A DNA stretch of 62,215 nt from positions 1 to 62,215 of the forward strand of contig VGXG01000008.1 of NCBI GenBank assembly GCA_016873395.1, given 5' to 3'. A program made the translations under genes and the position numbers. The notes under the pieces were generated by a model that worked only from the letters and a program-made list of their open reading frames with translations, did not search any database and was not told where the DNA came from. This DNA is from Nitrospira sp. (lineage in GTDB: Bacteria; Nitrospirota; Nitrospiria; Nitrospirales; Nitrospiraceae). Below are positions 58,218-62,215 of this stretch, piece by piece (the stretch's first letter is position 1; each line of letters begins with the position of its first letter).

Positions 58218-58505
58218 ATGAGCAAAGCATCCAGACAGCGATCTTCGGCGAAAGCGCCGGCATCATCCGAGTCCGCGCGCCCAACCGGGGCAGGATCGGA
58301 GTCCAAGCGCCAGACCCCCGGCCGGCTGGGGAAGGCACGGGTGATGGAGCGGATTCTGAGCGACACGCGGCACGTCCGCCAAGGCAGCTTTCTGACTCCT
58401 TTGCGAAAGCAGGGGTACGAAGAGCTGCCGCTCGACGAGATTCAGGACCGTCTCTCGAAGCTGCGGACCGCGTTGGCCGAGTTCATCGTATCCAGGAGGG
58501 GATGA
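58218..58505 (+). CDS. Antitoxin of a PIN-domain toxin pair
   Basis: A 95-residue protein from ATG 58218. The N-terminus is Ser/Arg/Ala-rich and probably disordered. The C-terminal part (LTPLRKQGYEELPLDEIQDRLSKL) is a helix that could bind the toxin. Assignment rests mainly on position: the PIN gene starts three bases after its stop. No DNA-binding motif is obvious. Confidence 0.65.
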   Translation: MSKASRQRSSAKAPASSESARPTGAGSESKRQTPGRLGKARVMERILSDTRHVRQGSFLTPLRKQGYEELPLDEIQDRLSKLRTALAEFIVSRRG

Positions 58506-58507
58506 CC

Positions 58508-58951
58508 ATGCCGGTCTATTACTTCGACACGTCTGCTCTGGTCAAACGTTACAGCCGGGAGCGGGGCACCAGAACCGTCAATACGTTGTTGGCCAAGCGG
58601 GGGAAGACAGCCATCCTTGGAACCCTGTCGATCACCGAATTCTACTCGGCCCTGGCGCTGAAAGCCCGGGAAGGGGAATTGACAAGGGATGACTGGTATT
58701 CGGTGCTCTTTAAGTTCGAAGCCGAAGCGGACCGGGGGCTTTTCCACTTCGTCGCCCCCTCCAGCCGGACTTTCGTCGCAACCAAACAACTGATCCTGGA
58801 CCACCCGTTCCTGCGAACCGCCCAGGCCCTCCACCTGGCCTTGGCTCAGGAATTGAGGTCGCTCAGGCTGTCACTGGTGAGTTCCGATCGGCAGATGCTG
58901 GAGTTGTGCCGTCCCCTCGGGATCAAGCCGATCAATCCGGAAGACGACTGA
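58508..58951 (+). CDS. PIN-domain protein, VapC-like toxin with altered active site
   Basis: A 147-residue PIN protein. ATG 58508 is preferred to 58502 because AGGAGGG at 58494-58500 is then well spaced. Acidic residues D7 (FDTSALVKRY), E44 (SITEFYSAL) and D127 (VSSDRQML) are present. The third usual Asp (LRxxDALHLA) is replaced by Gln106 (LRTAQALHLA). Nuclease activity may be reduced or lost. VapC-type toxins cut tRNA or rRNA; the target here is unknown. Confidence 0.82.
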   Translation: MPVYYFDTSALVKRYSRERGTRTVNTLLAKRGKTAILGTLSITEFYSALALKAREGELTRDDWYSVLFKFEAEADRGLFHFVAPSSRTFVATKQLILDHPFLRTAQALHLALAQELRSLRLSLVSSDRQMLELCRPLGIKPINPEDD

Positions 58952-58964
58952 CTGACATCAAGAG

Positions 58965-59041
58965 TTAATGGCATAGAGCTGATAGCAAGAAATCTTCTGG
59001 CTGCACCCAACCATTCTCCATCTGCCATAGGCCATGAGCTC
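58965..59041. repeat. Palindromic spacer element, GGCATATGCC/TAGC type
   Basis: AATGGCATAGAGCTGATAGC on the left and CTGCCATAGGCCATGAGCTC on the right pair imperfectly between the convergent PIN and HEAT-repeat genes. Confidence 0.6.
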
Positions 59042-59047
59042 CCATCT

Positions 59048-60124
59048 TCATTGGATGTACTCCCAGGTATCAATCTGCTTGAGCGTGTAGTTCACCGCGT
59101 CTTTGAGTTTTTTCTGCTTGGGGTCTGCCTCGGTGTTATGGACCTTCTGCAGGGATTTATAGAGTGCGAACAGCGGCTCGTAGGACCGCCGGTCCGGTAA
59201 TTTGCCCAGAGCCAAGACCACCTCGGTCTTGACGGTGACATCGTCGATGTTCAGCGAGTCGAGAAGCGGCGTGATCACCGAAAATTCACTGTGCAACGTG
59301 CCGAGCACTCCCAGTCCCTTGGCCGCAGCCGCCTGCAATTCAGGCTTGCCGCTCTTCAGGACCTCCACCAGAGCCGGGATACTGTCTTTCTGGCCGATGT
59401 TACCCAGGGCGACCGCCGCGGCCTTCGCTGTGTCAAGGTCCGAGCCCTTCAGCTCGGTCAGCAGTCGCGGCACGGCTTTGGCCGAGAAGATGTCGCCCAA
59501 CACCGAGATAATCTGGACCTTGCGCGGCAGCCCAGCGGCGGGATCAGCGAGCAATTTCAGCAGCCGGTCCTCTTGCCCCCACTCGGCCGTGATCAGCACC
59601 GGAAAGTCATACTGCTCGAGCCGCTCCTTCAGCTTGGCCAAGGCAAAGGCGCCTGGGTCATCCGCCTTGGCGGCTGCGGCTGCTTGAAGAGCATCCGAAA
59701 AATCGGTGCGGACCTCCTTCCGCCAGCCGGTCTTTTTCCCGCTCAGCAGGTAGGAAAGCTGACAGGCCGGCCCCTTCCAGACACGGGAAGGGGAATCGGG
59801 CAGATCGGCGTCACTGCCCATCGTGGACGTGCCCTCCCAGACTTTCCGCTGCTCGCATTTCACCTTGAACTCAACGTCGTACGGTTGCGCCGGATCGGTT
59901 ACCACCTGATATCCGACCTCCTTCATACGTCTGACCACCACCTCAGCCAATGGTCCCGGCTCGGTCGGGCCCTTGTCGGTGATGGCCAACACTTCGACCA
60001 ACACCCGATCCACCCTTTCCAGTAACTCCTTTTGTTTGGTCGTAAGGAGGTCCCGGCGAGCGAAGGACTCGGTGCCAGCCAGGGCGATGAGCAGCAGTAG
60101 AGAAAGACAGATGATCCGTCTCAT
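59048..60124 (-). CDS. Exported HEAT-repeat protein
   Basis: A 358-residue protein from ATG 60124 (GGAGGAAG upstream; the longer frame to 60196 is not preferred). A signal peptide (CLSLLLLIALAGTESFA) sends it to the periplasm. Residues 30-190 form an unrecognised domain with ITDKGPTEPGPLAEVVV and two Cys. Residues 200-340 contain about four HEAT or PBS-lyase-like repeats (AVPRLLTELKGSDLDTAKAAAVALGNIG). It is probably a protein-binding scaffold. A single gene, divergent from proC. Confidence 0.82.
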   Translation of the reverse strand: MRRIICLSLLLLIALAGTESFARRDLLTTKQKELLERVDRVLVEVLAITDKGPTEPGPLAEVVVRRMKEVGYQVVTDPAQPYDVEFKVKCEQRKVWEGTSTMGSDADLPDSPSRVWKGPACQLSYLLSGKKTGWRKEVRTDFSDALQAAAAAKADDPGAFALAKLKERLEQYDFPVLITAEWGQEDRLLKLLADPAAGLPRKVQIISVLGDIFSAKAVPRLLTELKGSDLDTAKAAAVALGNIGQKDSIPALVEVLKSGKPELQAAAAKGLGVLGTLHSEFSVITPLLDSLNIDDVTVKTEVVLALGKLPDRRSYEPLFALYKSLQKVHNTEADPKQKKLKDAVNYTLKQIDTWEYIQ

Positions 60125-60216
60125 GATGACTTCCTCCAATGGATCGAACACGCCCGAATAAAGACCCTGCAGCCAACTGTACCCAAAGCTACGCAACCGT
60201 TCAAGATGCGGGCAAG

Positions 60217-60245
60217 TTGAAGGGGAGAGTCACAGCCAGTATAAT
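60217..60245 (+). promoter_or_regulatory. Sigma-70 promoter placed for a leaderless proC transcript
   Basis: TTGAAG (60217-60222), a 17-base spacer and TATAAT (60240-60245). Only six bases separate the -10 from the proC ATG, so transcription should begin at or next to the start codon. Confidence 0.65.
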
Positions 60246-60251
60246 CGCTCC

Positions 60252-61076
60252 ATGTCATTTCCACAGCAATGCGTACTGATCGGCGCCGGCAACATGGCCG
60301 AGGCCTTGGTCGCCGGCATGTTGAAGGCCGAGTTGGTTCATCCTGAGCAGATCTTCGCCGCCGATATCCAGCCGAATCGTCTGACCTATCTCCAGGACCG
60401 CTACCGCATCAAGGTCGGCCGGAGCAATGGAGAGGCGGCAGGCTGGGGACAGGTGCTCATCCTCTCCGTAGAACCTCAAGTGCTCGATGAAGTCTTGCGC
60501 GAAATTGCTCGTTCCATCAAGCAGGATACCCTCATCATTTCAGTGGCTGCCGGCTATCCCATCGTGCGCGTCGCCGGCCACCTCAAGCCAGGCCAACGGA
60601 TCATTCGCGCCATGCCCAATACCCCTTCCTCGGTACTCGAGGGGGTCACGGCCTTGTCATGTGGAGCTGGCGTTTCGGAGGAGGACCAGCGGACGGCGCG
60701 AGCCATCTTCGGATCAATCGGAAAGGTCGTTGAGGTGGAGGAGCGTCTGATGGACGCGGTCACCGGCCTGAGCGGGAGCGGGCCGGCGTATGTCTACCTC
60801 ATGATCGAAGCGCTGGCGGACGGGGGAGTCAAGGCCGGCCTCTCACGTCCAGTGGCCGAGCTCTTGGCAATCCAGACAACCCTTGGAGCGGCACGCATGG
60901 TGATCGAGAGCGGGGAACATCCGGCGCAACTGAAAAACCGGGTGGCTTCTCCCGGGGGCACGACGATCGCCGGTCTTCACAAACTGGAGGAAGGCCGGCT
61001 GAGGGCGACCCTCATGGCGGCGGTGGAGACAGCAACCAAGCGCTCGCAGGAATTGGGAACTGCACCCGAAAAGTAA
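60252..61076 (+). CDS. proC: Pyrroline-5-carboxylate reductase
   Basis: A 274-residue enzyme for the last step of proline synthesis. The NAD(P)-binding loop is IGAGNMAEALVAGM, and the active-site and dimer blocks are MPNTPSSVLEGVTAL, DAVTGLSGSGPAYVYLMIEALADGG and VASPGGTTIAGL. No Shine-Dalgarno sequence is present; the -10 element is too close for one, which suggests leaderless translation. Confidence 0.95.
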   Translation: MSFPQQCVLIGAGNMAEALVAGMLKAELVHPEQIFAADIQPNRLTYLQDRYRIKVGRSNGEAAGWGQVLILSVEPQVLDEVLREIARSIKQDTLIISVAAGYPIVRVAGHLKPGQRIIRAMPNTPSSVLEGVTALSCGAGVSEEDQRTARAIFGSIGKVVEVEERLMDAVTGLSGSGPAYVYLMIEALADGGVKAGLSRPVAELLAIQTTLGAARMVIESGEHPAQLKNRVASPGGTTIAGLHKLEEGRLRATLMAAVETATKRSQELGTAPEK

Positions 61077-61172
61077 CGGCCGGGCAAGAAGCCCTTGCTC
61101 ACCATCCCGCAATCCAGTAGACTGCCGCCCCAGCAGACGACCGTGCTGGCTCGCGAATCGCCGATCGTCAAG

Positions 61173-61233
61173 AGTTGATCGTGATCAGTGCTCAGTTTCC
61201 GGAACTGACAACCGAGAACTGAATACTGAAAAC
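61173..61233. repeat. Palindromic spacer element, TCAGT/ACTGA type
   Basis: GTGATCAGTGCTCAGTTTCCGG pairs imperfectly with AACTGACAACCGAGAACTGA words in the gap between proC and the small conserved gene. Confidence 0.7.
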
Positions 61234-61270
61234 CCCTTTCCTACGCTTCCCGCCTTCAAAGGAGTCGACC

Positions 61271-61465
61271 GTGGTCTATTGGGTTAAAGTCGTCTTCACC
61301 GATAATCAGGAATTGCTCGTCAAGGATGCCATCCGGCACACCATCAGCGAAGACATGGAAGTGTTGGAAGTGGACTCAGCCAAAGAAGTCATCATCATTC
61401 CGATGAAGCAGATCAAGTACATCGCCTGCGACGCGACGGTGTTTGCGACAAAACCAAAGGCTTAG
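61271..61465 (+). CDS. Small conserved-looking protein
   Basis: A 64-residue protein with a GTG start and AAAGGAG upstream. It is beta-rich: YWVKVVFTDNQELLV, EDMEVLEVDSAKEVIIIPMKQIKYI. The pattern (strand, helix, strand, acidic loop, then MKQIKYI) suggests a small barrel-like domain. Family not recognised; the good ribosome binding site and codon use suggest a real gene. Confidence 0.65.
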   Translation: MVYWVKVVFTDNQELLVKDAIRHTISEDMEVLEVDSAKEVIIIPMKQIKYIACDATVFATKPKA

Positions 61466-61548
61466 CTGCGACGGGGAGGGGAACGTCACGGTTCTAGAGG
61501 GACCCGCCTATGACCGCTGACCACTCCGTCACCGTCAATCGAGATTGC

Positions 61549-62215
61549 ATGGTCAGAGGGGGCGCGCTGCTCCTCTGTGCCTGCGTTATCGTCGGCTGTG
61601 TCTCCTCTGGCGATGTGGACCGGCTCCGGACGGAACAGGAGCAGGCCAAGGCCAAGATGAGCGCCGAGTCCATCCTCCCAACAAGATCTGGCACACCAAG
61701 GACATCGTCAGAACCCCCGGCAACCTGTCCTTCCTCTATGCCTCCCATATCACGTTCCGGCACAACCGATTCGAGCGTTTGGGCGCGGTGGCGTTGGATT
61801 TCGGCACCGGGAGCAAGTGCAACGTGATCCGGGACAATCGGTTTCAGGATATTTCTTCGGCGGCCATACAGTTGGGCGGGATCTCCGATAGCGACCATCT
61901 GCCGCTGCCGCAGGGAGAGCCGCACATCACGAGCGACAATACCATCGTGAACAACGTCATCGAGCAAACCGGACGGGAGTACGTGGACGCGGCGGGAATT
62001 TTCGTGGGGTTCACGCGGAACACCCTGATCGAGCACAATACCATCCGCGACGTGCCGTGGGCCTGCATCACCGTCGGCTGGGGCTGGGGCCTGCTCGACG
62101 AGAGCGGGTTCCCGGGTCTTCCGGGGGCTGCCTGGCACCAGTGGGGCCACTATCCGCTCACGCCGAACAGCGGCAACAAGATCCGCTACAATCTCTTTGA
62201 GCGGTTCCTTGGCGA
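61549..62215 (+). pseudogene. Lipoprotein/parallel beta-helix gene, frame-disrupted and cut by the window end
   Basis: A lipoprotein start (MVRGGALLLCACVIVGC, ATG 61549, or 61510 upstream) continues as a short coiled coil to about 61675 and then turns into nonsense ending at 61827. In the -1 frame from about 61680 the sequence reads as a right-handed beta-helix protein (NKIWHTKDIVRTPGNLSF, ITFRHNRFERLGAVALDFG, NTIVNNVIEQTGREYVDAAG) and stays open to the window end. That frame has no good start of its own. Either a frameshift or a deletion joined the two parts, or there is a sequencing error. Beta-helix proteins of this kind are often carbohydrate-active. Confidence 0.65.

Overview
The window is a GC-rich bacterial chromosome segment without rRNA, tRNA or any recognisable phage, IS or CRISPR unit. 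The best guess for the host is a Nitrospira-like member of the Nitrospirota. This rests on a two-domain copper nitrite reductase (NirK type) beside a Crp/Fnr regulator, pyruvate phosphate dikinase, acetyl-CoA synthetase, an SdhB/TfrB-like iron-sulfur subunit with an HdrB-like CCG protein (fitting a reductive TCA lifestyle), and many short palindromic spacer repeats. The assignment is inference: no 16S or nitrite oxidoreductase gene is present.

Layout. 1-3046: two small unknown genes, then the pyruvate dehydrogenase E2 subunit and lipoyl synthase. 3047-4577: a structured spacer and a minus-strand PilZ-TIR pair. 4672-13214: a plus-strand run led by a consensus sigma-70 promoter, encoding a small helical protein, a MutL-type ASKHA ATPase, a barrel-sandwich/KOW-like protein, four membrane proteins and a MEMO-family protein. 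This is the strongest candidate for an undescribed system. 13322-16171: a frameshifted PNPOx-like gene, a YciI-like protein, a cyclophilin and an MFS transporter. 16379-24639: AsmA-like protein, M24 peptidase, SdhB/TfrB-like subunit, archease, RtcB RNA ligase and a small lipoprotein. 24639-29315: a large exported WD40-caspase protein, an HdrB-like protein and a cupin. 29371-36711 (minus strand): a haem c DUF3365-like protein with a lipoprotein, NirK, Crp/Fnr, transketolase, a TauE/SafE permease and an Rrf2 regulator.

37010-44765: glyQ and glyS, a small membrane protein, an unusual PPDK with a zinc-ribbon insert and basic tail, and ribD. 44869-50093: an HD-GYP phosphodiesterase, a coupled trio (exported hydrolase, exported unknown, MFS), a 38-residue membrane peptide and ribE. 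50170-58207: acsA (minus strand), a pseudo-caspase/TPR protein and a four-gene envelope lipoprotein operon (LPP20, LpoB-like, COG3014-like, LPP20). 58218-62215: a toxin-antitoxin pair with an altered PIN active site, a HEAT-repeat protein, proC with a predicted leaderless transcript, a small conserved protein, and a frame-disrupted lipoprotein/beta-helix gene running off the end.

Two themes recur. First, many spacers are degenerate palindromic word repeats (TCAGT/ACTGA, GGCATATGCC, GTCACGTGAC and GATGAATGATG types), and related palindromes also sit in frame inside three coding regions. Second, envelope proteins with signalling or stress-type folds (caspase-like, WD40, TPR, LPP20/LpoB) are unusually dense. 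All family assignments come from motif recognition by eye; no database search was run.
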